A DNA stretch of 64,000 nt, taken from positions 558,001-622,000 of the forward strand of contig JAIXMG010000011.1 in assembly GCA_025201345.1 (NCBI GenBank), given 5' to 3'. The position numbers and the translations under genes were made by a program. Origin of the DNA: Thamnidium elegans (Eukaryota > Mucoromycota > Mucoromycetes > Mucorales > Mucoraceae). This document shows positions 48,174 through 61,805 of this stretch, one piece after another; position 1 is the stretch's first letter, and the number at the start of each line of letters is the position of its first letter. The notes under the pieces are model-generated. The model had not been told where the DNA came from and did not search any database. It saw nothing but the letters and a program-made list of their open reading frames with translations.

Positions 48174-48470
48174 TTGGCATACTCTATTCTACTAGAAGAA
48201 GCCAAGTATGAAATGAATCTAGCGCTAAAACCCTCTTCGTCCAAAGTATTGAATCTGGTAGGAGGTGCCACGACGTCGATGTTTGAAGATTTTTTTCGAA
48301 AGCACTATACGACAAAGTTGGAGATTGCAAAGAACCCTAAATCTTCTATTGCCACTGGTATGACGGACCAAATGAACAATTTATATGACCGTATTGTAGA
48401 AAAGACAAATGAAGGGTTCCTATGCTTAGAGAACGTATCAAAAATATCCCAATCAAAATTGCCATCTTAG
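48174..48470 (+). pseudogene. Second copy of the unnamed repeat-associated ORF
   Basis: A 98-codon frame (SILLEEAKYEMNLALKPSS, VLNLVGGATTSMFEDFFRK, KSSIATGMTDQMNNLYDRIV) is related to the scrap at 46608-46690. It has no intact upstream or downstream part. The following 48480-49020 holds no gene. Confidence 0.4.
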
Positions 48471-49020
48471 AACGTATTGAAAGCACGTTTTTCTTAAGGA
48501 CCACATAGAGTGGCTCCTTGTGATACGAAATCAGTAAACAAGGCTCCCTATATACACCCATGTGGTCCGAAAAAAAATAACCCCGTAGTCCCTGACGAAT
48601 ACTGTTGAAAGTGTGCCGAATTATGATTGGGATGGACTGGCTAAATATTATCGTTAAACACATATTTTAGATAAAACATTAATTAAAGTTTCTTTTGCAA
48701 TAAAACTAGTCAGTTCTGCGTATATTGCTTACCATATTGGTGACTTGGTACTTCCTATGTCTCTTTCGTGCTTAAAATATTTCTAAAAAACATTGGATTT
48801 ATTGTTTTCCTTTAAGCACCGTTGAATAGAATCATCGCTCCATAGTATCGACGACAAGTGAACAGTAAAGCTTTAATACTCCTGAAAAACGCTCGTTAAC
48901 CCTTGGTACATTTTTTTTTTACATCCAAGAGAAAACAACAACAAAAAATAGTGATATTGTTTAAACTTTTATTTTTTTTATATGAATTTTTTTTTTTTTT
49001 TTGTAAAAATATATTTTCTT

Positions 49021-50167
49021 TTAAAAGTTACCGCAAATAGTTAATTCACGCATTTGTTGTAATACATCATCTACACGAGTATCTGCAGTCTCGTTATTAG
49101 GAGGAAAATAATGCCTTAAACCTTCTAATTGTTCATAACTCGATTGACTGAATCTTAATTGAGATTTAACTAGTGCTTCAAATGATGGATCGATATAAGG
49201 TACGCGTAACTCAATAATCTTTGGTAAATCGTTAATAATAACTGTGTTTATATTTTCATACATTTCTCTTGCTAAATTTGCTTCTTGTTCAGCCTATTAT
49301 TATTTTTAGTATGTAATTATATATATGTGGCAGCGTATAACTTACTCTAGGTAATTTTTGTGGATCTTCACTCGGTCTATCAACTAATTTTCTAACTTTT
49401 GATCTAGCAGCGTCATACTCTGATGACATTTTTTGACGACGTTTGATAGCTTCGTTTATTTCAGGAAAATAAGAGCAATATCTTCCTAATGGTTCAATTA
49501 CAGTAGCACGATATGCAGCGTCCTATTATAGTTTCCTTAATATATATATATATTGTTGTCAATTGTATATATGTACCAAATTTGATCTTGCTTCTTCGTC
49601 TAATTTTTCTATAGCCCTTTTATATTCTATTCCTGCAGAACTCATTGGAGTTGATTCATCATAAAATCCTTCCATTGTTACAGCGATACGTACTTGTGAT
49701 GAGGTCATGGCTATAATTATAATTTAATTTTTTTACTCCTTTTTTTCTTTTCTTTTTTTTTTTTTTTTTTTACCTCTCATGGAATCAAGATATCCTTTTG
49801 CTTCTTTCGCTAATTTTTCAGACTTTTTTTCAAGACTATTTTTTGTTTTTTTATTGTAGTGTCAATGTCAAATTGAAATAGAATTTTGGTTTAGCTGTTG
49901 TTACCTTTTAAATCTATCATATTCTTCTTCAAATTCGCTGTCTGTGGTTCTATCACTACTACCAGTTCTTTGTTTAATCTTTTTTTTTAAAAAAAAAGAA
50001 AAGGTGTCAATTTATGTATTACAAAAAAAAAAAAAAAAAGACATTTTTCTTACGCTTTGACCAGCTCTGTTTAAATTCTTTTTAAATCCTGATCTAAAAA
50101 AAATGTACAAGAAATTAATAAAAACTGTCATAATAAAAAACATTAGTTTAACCTACAAAAAACTCAT
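49021..50167 (-). CDS. hob3: Hob3/Rvs161-type BAR-domain protein
   Basis: Seven exons (50157-50167, 50054-50093, 49905-49978, 49774-49835, 49577-49710, 49346-49522, 49021-49293) give 256 aa. The first exon is only 11 nt. The order MSFLSGFKKNLNRAGQS, SDRTTDSEFEEEYDRFKR, EKLAKEAKGYLDSMRAMTSS, AGIEYKRAIEKLDEEARSNL, VIEPLGRYCSYFPEINEAIK and IDPSFEALVKSQLRFSQSSY follows the N-BAR fold of fission-yeast Hob3 and budding-yeast Rvs161 along its length. It lacks a C-terminal SH3 domain, as expected for this subfamily. The protein bends membranes in endocytosis and cell polarity, usually as a heterodimer with an Rvs167-type partner. The start is the ATG at 50167. Confidence 0.93.
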
Positions 50168-50734
50168 TTTTTTTAGGGATGTAAAGAGAGAGAGAGAAAA
50201 GAAAAAGAAAAAGAAAAAAAGAGAGAAAGAGGAAAAAAGAAAAAGGTAAATCCCTTGAAATAAAGGAAACCCTGCGGCTATTAAAATACTGTCTTGGAGC
50301 GTGTTTGATACTTTTTTTTTTTTGCGACAGACATGGGCTGTTAGGAGAATAACAAATGTGGAACTTTGTAAAACTTAACTATTTATTGAAATTCTACCTG
50401 CCGCTACGAAAAAAAGGGTAAAGGGAGTTTAACATTGGTTTTTGGCGAAATCTAGCTTTCAATAGCGTATCTGTTGGAATTAGTAAATATTCATGCAAGA
50501 GCCAGTATTTTCACCTTTCACCTTTCATACTCATCTCTCACCTCTTTCACGTCTTATAAAACATATAAATACTCCACTATATTTTATCATTATAACTATC
50601 CAATAATATTAACTAAATGTATTATTGAGTCCGGTCCGAACTACATATACCCCAAAGACTTTTTTACAAATATGTACACATTCTTGTTACTTTCTTCTTT
50701 CTCTTTTTATAAATAAAATAATAATAAAAAAAAC
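50168..50734. promoter_or_regulatory. Divergent intergenic region between hob3 and MED13
   Basis: The two housekeeping genes diverge from here, so both promoters should lie in these ~570 bp. It holds a purine-rich GAGAAAGA stretch near 50186-50245 and no ORF of convincing composition. No defined factor site is recognised. Confidence 0.45.
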
Positions 50735-51209
50735 ATGTCGAATTTAAATAGTCTTACTAATACATTAACTCTGGTAATATATATGACCTTTTTTTTTTTT
50801 TTGAGATTATCACCAAATTCAAAAACAATAAAAAAAAACTGCTGATCAAAAAAAAAAAAAAAAAAAATAGTGTGGTATATTAAATATTCGATATCGCGTG
50901 TATTCAGAAAGTTATCAAAAAACAGTTCTATTATCCTACTTGACACATGAAGACTTTATTAAAAAACCATCATATATAAAAAAAGAAAATTCGATTGTTA
51001 GTACGTTTCAATGTTTAATTGATTTAAATATTCCGTGTGTTTGGCAAGTGGCACCAAGTCAAGAAAAGGAAATGGTTGTGCTTGAATTATGGGTGTTTTG
51101 GTTTGATGATAGGCATACGGGGTTAATTGATGATCATTTACAATTGAAAGAATTAAAAGGTAACCACCGTCACCAAAAAAAAAGGGGGGGGGGGGGTTTC
51201 TTAACATAC

Positions 51210-51240
<31 letters not shown>

Positions 51241-54200
51241 AGAGCAAAAAGTAGGATCTTTTAATTGGGATCAAGTAATGTCAAATGGATTATCTCCAAC
51301 TGACTCTCCTCGACCAAATCGATCAGTGAATGAACATATATCTTTGACACCTAATAGCGAATACATGTTATTTATTAAATCAATTCGAAATTTAATTCAT
51401 AATGCAATGACAAAATCGGGTGCTTTTACGTTAGGTGAATTCTTTATATTTCCTGATATTGAAGACGATGATATTATTGATAGTGTTGCAGATCAATCCA
51501 AGGCTTCGACTATCAAAAGTACTATGATTGCATTTATGTATAATGTGTATCTTACTTCTTCCAACTTGGTGTTTCAACCGAATACTAGACGCATGAGAAT
51601 TAGATCTCTTACGGCTCAAGATATTTATATCAAAAATAAAAAAGGTCAGTTCCTTTTAAATATAACTGATGTTTTTTTTTTCATAAAACTAAATTTTATA
51701 CATAGTACTATTATGTCCAACTGGAGAACATGCTACTTTAATATCTTTTCAAAGTTTACCGACACCTGAATTACAACGACAAGTACTTGAACAATGGGCA
51801 GATTTTTATCAAATATCTTGTGCTCAATTGGTACCTTCTTCCAGTCAGCATTTCCCTTCTCTTGTTACAATTCGATCTTCTTCTGGAGATATAATCACGT
51901 ACCCTTCTATGCTTGTATTTGTACCAACCGATACAAAACTTTCTCCATCTGCGGTAGCTGGACTTAACGGCATAATGGGTTTAAACCATGGGTTGACTGA
52001 GGACTTGGGATCCAAGGTATCTCGGTCCGCGTATCATCAAAGTTTACAACCTAATGTTTCAAGTATTGATTATTGGAGCTATCGGGATCCTATTATTTAC
52101 GCTAGTAATGTGATGATTGATTCGTTATCGATGATGGATACCAATTATCAACAGGATCAACTATTGCTGCATAGAGCACTTATTGAACCCGTAGTGCCTA
52201 GCCCTATTATGACCTCGAAAAGTGTGATACCTATCAATACTACACCGTTGTTGGGAAATGCTATACCGTCTGATTATAAGGCTTATACTACTCCACCTAA
52301 ATCTTCGGTCAATTCAAGTATGAATCTAATTGAGTTTACTAAACATCAGTTTCAAATTGACGATGAACCGGTAGAAGCTATTTTGGATAGTCTTAATCCG
52401 TTAGATGATCCTAATGTTATGGTACAGGAAAATAAAAGTATAGACAATGCTGATCAGGTAGCAGTAACTAAAACTGATGATGATATTTCTTTGTTGGCTC
52501 AATCTAATCAAGCTATTAGCAATACAGAAAATTTACAGCAACAGGATATAGCAGCGATGGAACAACCTATCGATAACTTTAATTTAATATACAATGATGG
52601 TATTGTAGCTAGAGATGCGTGGGATGAAGACTTTGCTGATTTGGATTTGGATGTTACAGAAGCAGATTTTGATTTCTTTAAAACGCCTGCACCTGCAGCA
52701 GATAATGTTCTTAACATTATACCGATACAAGAAGAACCAAAAAATCCACCGATTATTATTGAACAAACTGTAGATGACGATGATGTAGTGATGAAGGATA
52801 CGCCAAACAATGATAGTTTATTTACACCGTTTGTAGTTAGTCAGGATGGATCTGAACGAGGAAGCGTTGAGAGTAGTAGTGGCCATGTTACGGTGGAGTC
52901 GAATGATTTATCAATGTCACAAAAGAAAACTTATCAAAAAATTACACCCGCACATGATAATAATACTTGCTTTGTTCCGCGAGATTTTTTACCGGTCCCT
53001 ATTAATACAGCAACTATTGATGCAAAGTATGAACCAGGTGGTAAGTTTATGTATCCTGCAAGCAAAGAAAATGTACATCATTTGAAAAGAGAATTGTATA
53101 GCCCGGATTATGTACCTACTACAAATAAAAAGGCGATGACAAAGTTGGCAGTGGAGAATGTACAGGAAAGTAATACAGATGTGGAAATGACGGATGTTAA
53201 ACAAGAAAGTAACAGTAGTAGTACAAGTGAAAGCTCTAGCAGTAATAGTAGTAGCAGCAGCAGCAGTAGTAGTGGTAGTAGTAGTAGTGACGATGATGAT
53301 AGTAATTCGGAAGACTCTGGTAATGATTCGGTCACAATTGAACAAATGGTAGATAAACGACTTCGATCACTTAAAAAGTTTCAAAAGAGTGTAGTCTATA
53401 GTCTGTTAAAGGCAACGCCGGCTTCTTTACCCACTGATCGGTTTCAAAATATTGATTATGATACACCTTTTGCATCAGTGTTGGCGTCAGATAGTTATAT
53501 CAAACCTATCAAGTGGAGACAAAGTAAAGCAATGGAAGAATCGATAGAGTATTTATGTCAGCAGGCTGTTTGGGGTGGATACCCGTTTACAGGTGGATTA
53601 GCCGAGGTTTCTGAAAATGGTGGAGAGTTTGAAGTTGAGAGTTCCAAAGTACTTATGGCACGCAGAACAAATATTATGCAGATGACACGCGGTGTCGTAA
53701 CGCATGTGCCATCGCTTCAAACGGATGCTAATAGGTTAACTATACGGTTTAAGAATACGTTGAAGCATGTGTTTTTGAGACATAGGAGTTTCGAAAATGA
53801 CGATGTTCATGCGTTGGTGGAGGAAGAGATTTCTATGCGTCCCAATGCTTATGCTGGTAATCCAGTACTAGGGTCTATTGACGTTAAGGGGCCGTTGACA
53901 ATTCAACAGTATTATAGTTTGAATGGTATATGAGTTATTTATTGTTTTTTAAAAGCAGGTATAGTTACTCACATTTTTTATTGTTTAGAAACTCATCATC
54001 AAACGCATTCAAAGTACGGCAAATATCAAATTAAAAAGAAGAGACCAGATCAACCTAATTTTAATTCATTAAAACAGCCAGATATTGTAGTCTCTCGAAA
54101 TGAAGATTTTTTAGAGGGATCACCAAAAATGTTGACGTTTTGGGAAAAACTTGGATTAGAGCCTTGTTCATCAAAGAAACAGTTAAAGTATTTAGTTATG

Positions 54201-55887
54201 TATCCTGAAAATAGAGATATTGAAGCTTCGGTAACTCAGTTCTTTAAAAACCTGAGTACGGTGTATGATACGTGTCATCTTGGTAAACATATGCCTGGTC
54301 ATATAGGACCATATCGTCATGGATTAGTTCCTGTTCCATTATCAGGTATATAAAAAAAAAAAGTTTATAAAAGAAGAAAAAGTAACTTACAGGCATAAAA
54401 GCGGCAGAGAGTAATGAAACTAGTGTCAAATCAAGGTTAAAAAGTTATGAAGAAACGTGTGAGGATCTAGGTAGAAATCTAGCGATTTATGATGGAGATC
54501 ATCCACACCAAAATTTAATCTATACAGTTATTTATATGGTCAACCCTGGGCCGCACATGTCATCTTATTTGGATATGTGTCGATGCTTTTATAAATTGAA
54601 ATCGGCCTACGTTCAAGTATCTGGACGAAACGATCAAAGTAGAATCGAGTTACAGATGATACCTATTGATCATATACTACGTTCTTCAGCGTTTAGTGGG
54701 TATACTTTGTTAGGTATGAAAGATATTGCATTTTCTGTTTATACGAAATGTTTTGAAGTTGTTTCAAGAAAGGTAAAAGATATATATATATAAATTAAAA
54801 AGTAACGGGAGTGAATAATTTTTTTTTTTTCTGTGTGTGTAGAAAAATCTAGAAATTATAACAGATTTATATGCTCCACCATTCATTCTTTCTAAACCTA
54901 TTCCAAAAAAGATTCAGTATAAATTAAATGATATCAGAGCGTTTCCAATTTTATTAGATCAAGATGCTAATTTACATATGGCGTATTGTTTTAGTTATGA
55001 TCGTGTTTGGATGGCAGTGGTTTGGACAGACAGTCAAGGAGAATTACTTGAGTATGCGTTGTTTCCCAGAAAGACAGCTTATAGAGATGCATGGGAACGT
55101 ACTTTAAAGATAGCAAAGAGAACAGATTTTCCTTGGACTATTGTGATTACTAAAGTGGGCTTGATGTTTAATGACGAATACTTGCACTGGATGAGATACG
55201 TATCAAATTCACATAAATACTGGATTACGATTATTGGTATCGATTTAGAAACTGGACTTAATCTTCATTTTAATACAAGTCCAATGGATACAAGTACAGG
55301 TAGTGATAAAAATCAATTGACACCTACTTTATTGAACTCGTCAGGGAATAGTCAGACTACACGAGGATATGTACAAGAGAAAAATACGCAAAATAGTCAT
55401 ATTGATATGATGTTCAATGAAGCACAAAGTCTGGTATTAAATCATAGAATATCTTATTCTCAAAAGAGAGAACGTGCTTACAAGGGTATCTTGAGAACAG
55501 AAGCAATTACAGAAAAAGAAAGATGGATGTCGCCTCTAGCGACAGGGTATCTTATTCATCACCCTATTCAGAATAAGAATTTGAATCCATGTATAGAACA
55601 ATTTAATAATGAACCATTTGTAGCAGAGGTACATATATAAAAAAAAGCTTATCCTATTATGTGTATGTACATAACGCGCTAAAAAATAAACTATTATATA
55701 GATTCATTTGTTATATAATCATACACAACATTCAGCTTATATAACATTACAAGATATTATTAAACGATTATATTCTCTATCTTTTATTAACCCTATACCT
55801 TCCAACCATAGTTGTATTCCGTTTCATGTGGTGTTAGCTGAACGACTAAGTCGGTTATTGTTAATCGTTGACGATTCCTTAAAATAA
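50735..55887 (+). CDS. MED13: Mediator kinase-module subunit Med13
   Basis: Eight exons (50735-50773, 50871-51159, 51255-51644, 51706-53925, 53989-54345, 54393-54772, 54843-55628, 55702-55887) join to 1548 aa. The N-terminus (ILNIRYRVYSESYQ, NIPCVWQVAPSQEKEMVVLE, LWVFWFDD) fits the Med13 N-terminal domain. An acidic middle (WDEDFADLDLDVTEADFDFF) and a run of Ser/Asp follow. The C-terminal part from about residue 980 (LTFWEKLGLEPCSSKKQLKY, YTVIYMVNPGPH, MAYCFSYDRVWMAVVWTDSQ, WTIVITKVGLM) is the Med13 C-terminal domain. Med13 links Cdk8-cyclin C-Med12 to core Mediator. The third exon has an AAGTAG double acceptor (51250-51254), so one residue may be optional. An ATG-led start with a 13-codon first exon was chosen because the next exon continues it in phase. 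Confidence 0.92.
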
Positions 55888-55979
55888 ATATTAAAACACC
55901 GCTTTTTTTTTTATTAAACACTGTACTTTTTTTTTTTTTTTCTCTCTTCCTTTACTAAAAAAAGTTAAAAGGGTTTTAA

Positions 55980-56918
55980 ATGATGAGTGTACCTAATCAA
56001 GGTAAAAATAAAATAAACTGATAACCAAGTATGCTTGTACTTTTTTTTATATGTGACTACAGACCTTCTTAAAAGTAACACCTTACAATAGAAACAAAAG
56101 TATTGGAACAGTTCATTACTATTCGACATAAACTTTCAGCTTTAAAAAAGGACAGAGAATCTTATGTGGATGCTAAATTGATTATCTCTCTTTATGAAGA
56201 AACCGTAACTCAAATTGAAAATTTGGACCATATTCGTACAGGTGATATTTGGAGTACGTCTTCTCGGAATAGACTAAACGATGTGTTGGATGATATCATG
56301 ACTCTTTTGTCCTTATTCTTTATGAGTATTGGTAGAAATAGAGAGAGTAAGTTAAAATTATAACAACAATTATAAAAGGTATTATACTTAATGATTTTTT
56401 TTCTTTATAGGTCCTGCTGTTTATGTACAACTTGTAACTGTGGAGGTAAAAAAAAAAAGTGTGTATTTTTATTAAAGGTACAATGTATTTATGCAAAAAT
56501 TATGATCATAGCGTTATTTAGATCAATTGGCACATATGGGAACTTATACAGATACAATATTATTGGAAAATAAGGAGAGATTGGATGATATCGAAGAAAT
56601 TCTTTATGCAGATACAACCGATTCTTGTTTTGTTAAAGTATTAAAGCACAAGTTAAAAAAATGCAGTAAGTTTATTATAATTATTTCTTGGGAAGTACGC
56701 AAAAAATAAATAATATTATAATTTTTTGTAGAGGAAACTTTATCTTCTTTATTGTTAACTACGCAAGACGTTTCACCTGTGTTAAAACCATTGCATGACG
56801 AGTTGATTAATATTAGAAGACAGTTGGCACTTTTAGCTCAAAAAACAAATGGATATACTGCATCTGACATTATTGAGTTACAGGAAAAGGTAATACACAC
56901 GCACACACACACACACAC

Positions 56919-56953
<35 letters not shown>

Positions 56954-57748
56954 CTAATATCATAAATGAAATAGCTTCGTAAATTGAGTACAAGTAAAGA
57001 CAAACTATTTGAATCAAACCCAAATGGAAAAGCACTTATCGAAGGATTATTCGAACAGCTATTTGAAGAAGCAGATGACTTAAAAGCATCTACTAATAGT
57101 GTATCTGAATCATTAGCACCTATTGTGGAAAGATTAAAACAAATCAAGTGTCAGCTTGAACGGTTAGCATTAACTCATAAATGGACTTTAAGAGAAACTG
57201 ATTTATATACTTATCATGTAAGTTATTTATGAGTATACACATACATTTTAAAAAGGAAAGATATTAATCTTATTTTAGTTGCAACTGCAAGAAGTTGAAA
57301 AGTTAAGACAAGATGGTAAATTTAAAGACCCTGAATCGGATACAATCCCCGAAGGACAAGCAGTAGTAAATTTTTTGTTACGTGGGTGTTATCGTATTAT
57401 GGCTAAAATGTTGAGTGAGAATGTACCTGTAGCAGAAGCACTTATGCCAGTACATAACCAATTAAGTACAGTCAGAAGATGTTTAATTGAAGTTACTAAA
57501 TGGGGAAAACCTGATTCTGGTATATATTGTAAAAGTTGTATTGGGTTTTTATATATATTTAATCATATTATTTAGTGCGTGACCTTTATCCATATCAAAT
57601 GAAATTGGCAAGTATTGATAATATGAGAGTCAATGGTACTTTTTGTGATGAAGAAGGAAATATTCCGGAAGGTCAAGCTATTTGTGTTGCTTTACTTAAT
57701 GAATGTTATGATACGCTTCATGAATTAATCGCTCTTGCCGATTCTTAA
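55980..57748 (+). CDS. UPF0662 (DUF2408) family protein
   Basis: Eight exons (55980-56001, 56092-56346, 56411-56445, 56512-56665, 56732-56889, 56975-57217, 57279-57519, 57576-57748) give 426 aa. Two tandem ATGs open the frame (55980 and 55983). The protein is mostly helical. The C-terminal half (LQEVEKLRQDGKFKDPES, TIPEGQAVVNFLLRGCYRIM, KMLSENVPVAEALMPVHNQL, WGKPDSVRDLYPYQMKLASI) matches fungal UPF0662/DUF2408 proteins, whose function is unknown. The fifth intron (56890-56974) holds CA and TA microsatellites. It lies ~90 bp downstream of MED13 on the same strand. Confidence 0.88.
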
Positions 57749-57932
57749 AAAAAAAACAAGAATAAAAACAAATGAGGACTAGCTAAGTCTGCTTGTATAT
57801 CATGATTGATTGCTGGTTTTTTTTTCTTTTTTAAGTAAATAAAAGGCGTAAAAAAGCAAAAATAAAAAATAAAGCCGGTTTTTTTTTTTCACATCTTTTT
57901 TTTGTATCTTTTTTTTTTGTATCAAAAAACAA

Positions 57933-58679
57933 ATGTCTAGTATATTACGTCGGATTTGTGCGTGCTGTTACAAAACTTCAGTAAATGATGAAAGTGAACT
58001 CACGGCCGGTAGACAAGAACTTTCAGGACAAGAACAAGTCCGCACCATCGCTTGGAAAAGTTCTATCTCTAGTCCTGTTGATATGAGAGGTGTAGCGACT
58101 TGCGATTCCGTAGTAAAGAAACCAGACGATATTGAACAACCGGGGTTACGTACTGCTGCTTGGATCGGTACAAGCGAGGGAACTCAAACTGGGGAAGATG
58201 AAGGGAGTGCTCCTGCTGCTTCTGGATGGGAACCTACACAAGCTCAAATTAAAGAGGAAAGAGATAAAGAAGACCTACCCTATCCTTGGGAAGAAGTGTA
58301 TGCTAAAGGATTTGTTCCATTTGATGGTAAAACAATCGGTCCTTCTTGGAGAGAGTTACCTGTTCAAAATGTGTTACCAGATGAACCTGAACAAAGCTCT
58401 GTAAAGGTTCAACACGATACTGGCTCCGTACAAGGTCAACATGCAGTTGATACTGCCTCTGAAAGTCAAATGAGTTCAAAGGGTGAAACTGCTATAGCTC
58501 AGGATAAATTACGTTCTGATAGCCCTACTGCTACGACTGGGGACGCTGAAGTTAAGACTGCAGATGTTAAGGAAACGCCAATCGAACAAAAAAAAGAACA
58601 AACGCCAGAACAAGCAAAGATACAGGAGAAAAAACGCGTTAAAGAACAAGCGGCCGCGATCAAACTTACTACAGAATAA
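57933..58679 (+). CDS. Unrecognised 248-aa acidic, low-complexity protein
   Basis: A single ATG-led exon. The N-terminus MSSILRRICACCYKTS has closely spaced Cys that could be palmitoylated. The middle has an aromatic block (YPWEEVYAKGFVPFDG, PSWRELPVQNV) that may be the conserved core. The rest is Glu/Gln/Lys/Thr-rich and likely disordered, ending in a helical KEQTPEQAKIQEKKRVKEQA. No family is recognised. Codon use and the intact frame argue for a real gene. Confidence 0.68.
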   Translation: MSSILRRICACCYKTSVNDESELTAGRQELSGQEQVRTIAWKSSISSPVDMRGVATCDSVVKKPDDIEQPGLRTAAWIGTSEGTQTGEDEGSAPAASGWEPTQAQIKEERDKEDLPYPWEEVYAKGFVPFDGKTIGPSWRELPVQNVLPDEPEQSSVKVQHDTGSVQGQHAVDTASESQMSSKGETAIAQDKLRSDSPTATTGDAEVKTADVKETPIEQKKEQTPEQAKIQEKKRVKEQAAAIKLTTE

Positions 58680-59268
58680 TAACAAGAACTAAAACCAAAA
58701 GTAATAATAGTTATTTATTTGGTCAACTTCTATGCACTGATAAAGCTTTGATAGATTTATTTTAAAACATGTTAATAAACTATTCAATATCTTTTTAATA
58801 TCACTGATACAACTTGAGGCGTAAATAACAATTATATATATATATATATATATTTGGAGAATATGACCTACTTACTATATGTATATGTTCATGTTATACA
58901 AATAAAATATTAATAGGTTAATTAGGTGCTGTCAAATCCTACTTTAAATGATATACGACCCTTTTCAGCAAGCAATGAAAAAAGATAATAATAAAAAAAG
59001 CGTTGAAGGAAATGACGCATATCAAACTATTCTTCTCTTTTACATTTACACCATTATATTTAATGATTATCAGTAGTGCGGTAGCTCTATCCAAATTGAT
59101 CTTTATATATCTACACAAACCCCAACATATCGACTTAACCAGAGATCTTTTATTTTTCCTGCTAGTTTTAAGCTCAGATACTTATTTAAAAAAAGGCAGG
59201 CTTAAAAAAAAATACCGGGGCAAAAGGTATTTTTTTCTCTTTTTTCCTTTTTTAAAAATAAAAATAAA
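58680..59268. other. Intergenic region with TA microsatellite
   Basis: Contains a (TA)n run near 58834-58851 and pyrimidine-rich DNA before the UMP kinase start. A 100-codon frame at 59003-59305 is hydrophobic and overlaps the kinase start in another frame; it was not accepted as a gene. Confidence 0.4.
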
Positions 59269-60393
<1,125 letters not shown>

Positions 60394-61180
60394 AAAAAAA
60401 AGTGTACCCAAAAAAAAGTTACTTTGTGCCAATAATTTCAGGAAATAATGTACTGGAATTTTATTTTTGAGTGTGTACCTTACAAAGGTCGTGTTACATT
60501 CTGTTTAATAGGACAACAAATCGTCAAGTTATTTAGTCGAAGGGGGCATAACTTTGTTACAGATCTTAAATAAAAACAAAAGAAGTTACGAATTTATAGT
60601 TTTTGGTGGCTTTTACTAGTTCAATAGACACTTGAAGTTTGAGGGGATTACTTTCGTTGCCTAACACTTTATCTGTATAAATAATCCCTTCTTTACAAGC
60701 CTGTACCTATGCAAACGGATAATCTTGACATCGAGGATTATACGACTAGGTAATTTTAGAATAGACGCCTTGCTAGTTAACGGAAAGATATACATACCTA
60801 TTAAAGTAGGGGATACGCTAGAGTTGATCTCCTTGGCTCAAAAAGATGCCTGTCTTCTCTTTATCATCCAATTTTTGTTCGTTCGGATAGATGTCACAAA
60901 AAGACGAAATTTTCATTAGCCAACGAGGTCTCTAATTTCAAAACTGTTTTTATCTCTACTCTTGTCTTTTCACAAAGCAAGCAAACAGAAGAAGATGAAA
61001 CGCTGTACTTTTGTGTGGCGGTATACGTTCTATTTACCCTTTCAGACAAATATTAATTACTGTGCCTACGTCTTTTAAAACCGTTTCGCCACTATACACA
61101 TAACTAATTGATTAGTTTAAATCACATTTTTAAGTGTGGAAGAGTATATCAGTTACCCTTTTTCGTAGATACTAAATAAG
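60394..61180. other. Intergenic region with decayed coding scraps
   Basis: A 64-codon frame (60725-60919) of protein-like composition (RLGNFRIDALLVNGKIYIPI) is present but isolated. No family is recognised. Confidence 0.35.
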
Positions 61181-61189
61181 AGGGAACAT

Positions 61190-61620
61190 GAAATACTTAC
61201 TTTTCGGAAGTAAAGCAACAGCAAAAAAAAAACGGTAGAACTGTCATAGGCCATTATTTCAACTTTATTGCCGGTACTTTGGTTGTATTAGATATCCACG
61301 AAGAATTTAAAGGATATTATATGATTATGGATAATTCGCTTATCCCTACGGCTGTTTATATTAAAAGACTTATCGTTAATCGAGGATACGGTTATGTTTA
61401 TCTTCCACCCTACTCCCTTAAGCTGAATTCGATCGAGCAATTTTGATTTGTCATTAAAAGCAAGCTTAAGAGAGGAAGACTTCTTGAGAGCGAAATATTA
61501 ACTCTAGAGTCACTGAAGCTTGCCACAGTATTCATTTCAGTGATCTCGAAGGCTTTTGCTGCTACTTTGCTTCAAAGTTTGAAGCATGTCTTAATAAAAG
61601 CCTCTTTAAATTAGCACATA
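61190..61620 (+). pseudogene. Tc1/IS630-type transposase remnant, 3' half
   Basis: The frame reads TVIGHYFNFIAGTLVVLDIH, GYYMIMDNSLIPTAVYIKRL, RGYGYVYLPPYSPKLNSIEQ then stop, FVIKSKLKRGRLLESE. The MDN block has the second catalytic Asp, and the PPYSPxLNxIEQF block is well kept with one stop in it. The helix-turn-helix and first Asp block are missing. It is nearer to the canonical family than the remnant at 2.7-3.2 kb. Confidence 0.8.
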
Positions 61621-61659
61621 TTTATGCATTTTAAAATTAAACACTTTTTTTTTTTTTGG

Positions 61660-61805
61660 ATAATTAAGTAGTGACTGTTGTCCGAACCGGAACGCCTTTT
61701 TTTTTTTGTATGTGTGTGTGTGTGTGTGAGTGCGTGTGGTAATTGATATATGTCAAACGCTCAGCGACATTGATATCAACCTTCTTCTAAAAATATCTAG
61801 CAATA
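61660..61805. promoter_or_regulatory. Upstream region of the uS12 gene with GT repeat
   Basis: A (TG)n run at about 61710-61730 lies ~80 bp ahead of the start codon in a pyrimidine-rich stretch. The promoter of the ribosomal protein gene must be near; no specific box is assigned. Confidence 0.4.

Noticed and set aside
56890..56974. CA/TA microsatellite as a separate regulatory element
   Set aside because: It lies inside an intron of the UPF0662 gene, and nothing but simple repeat is visible.
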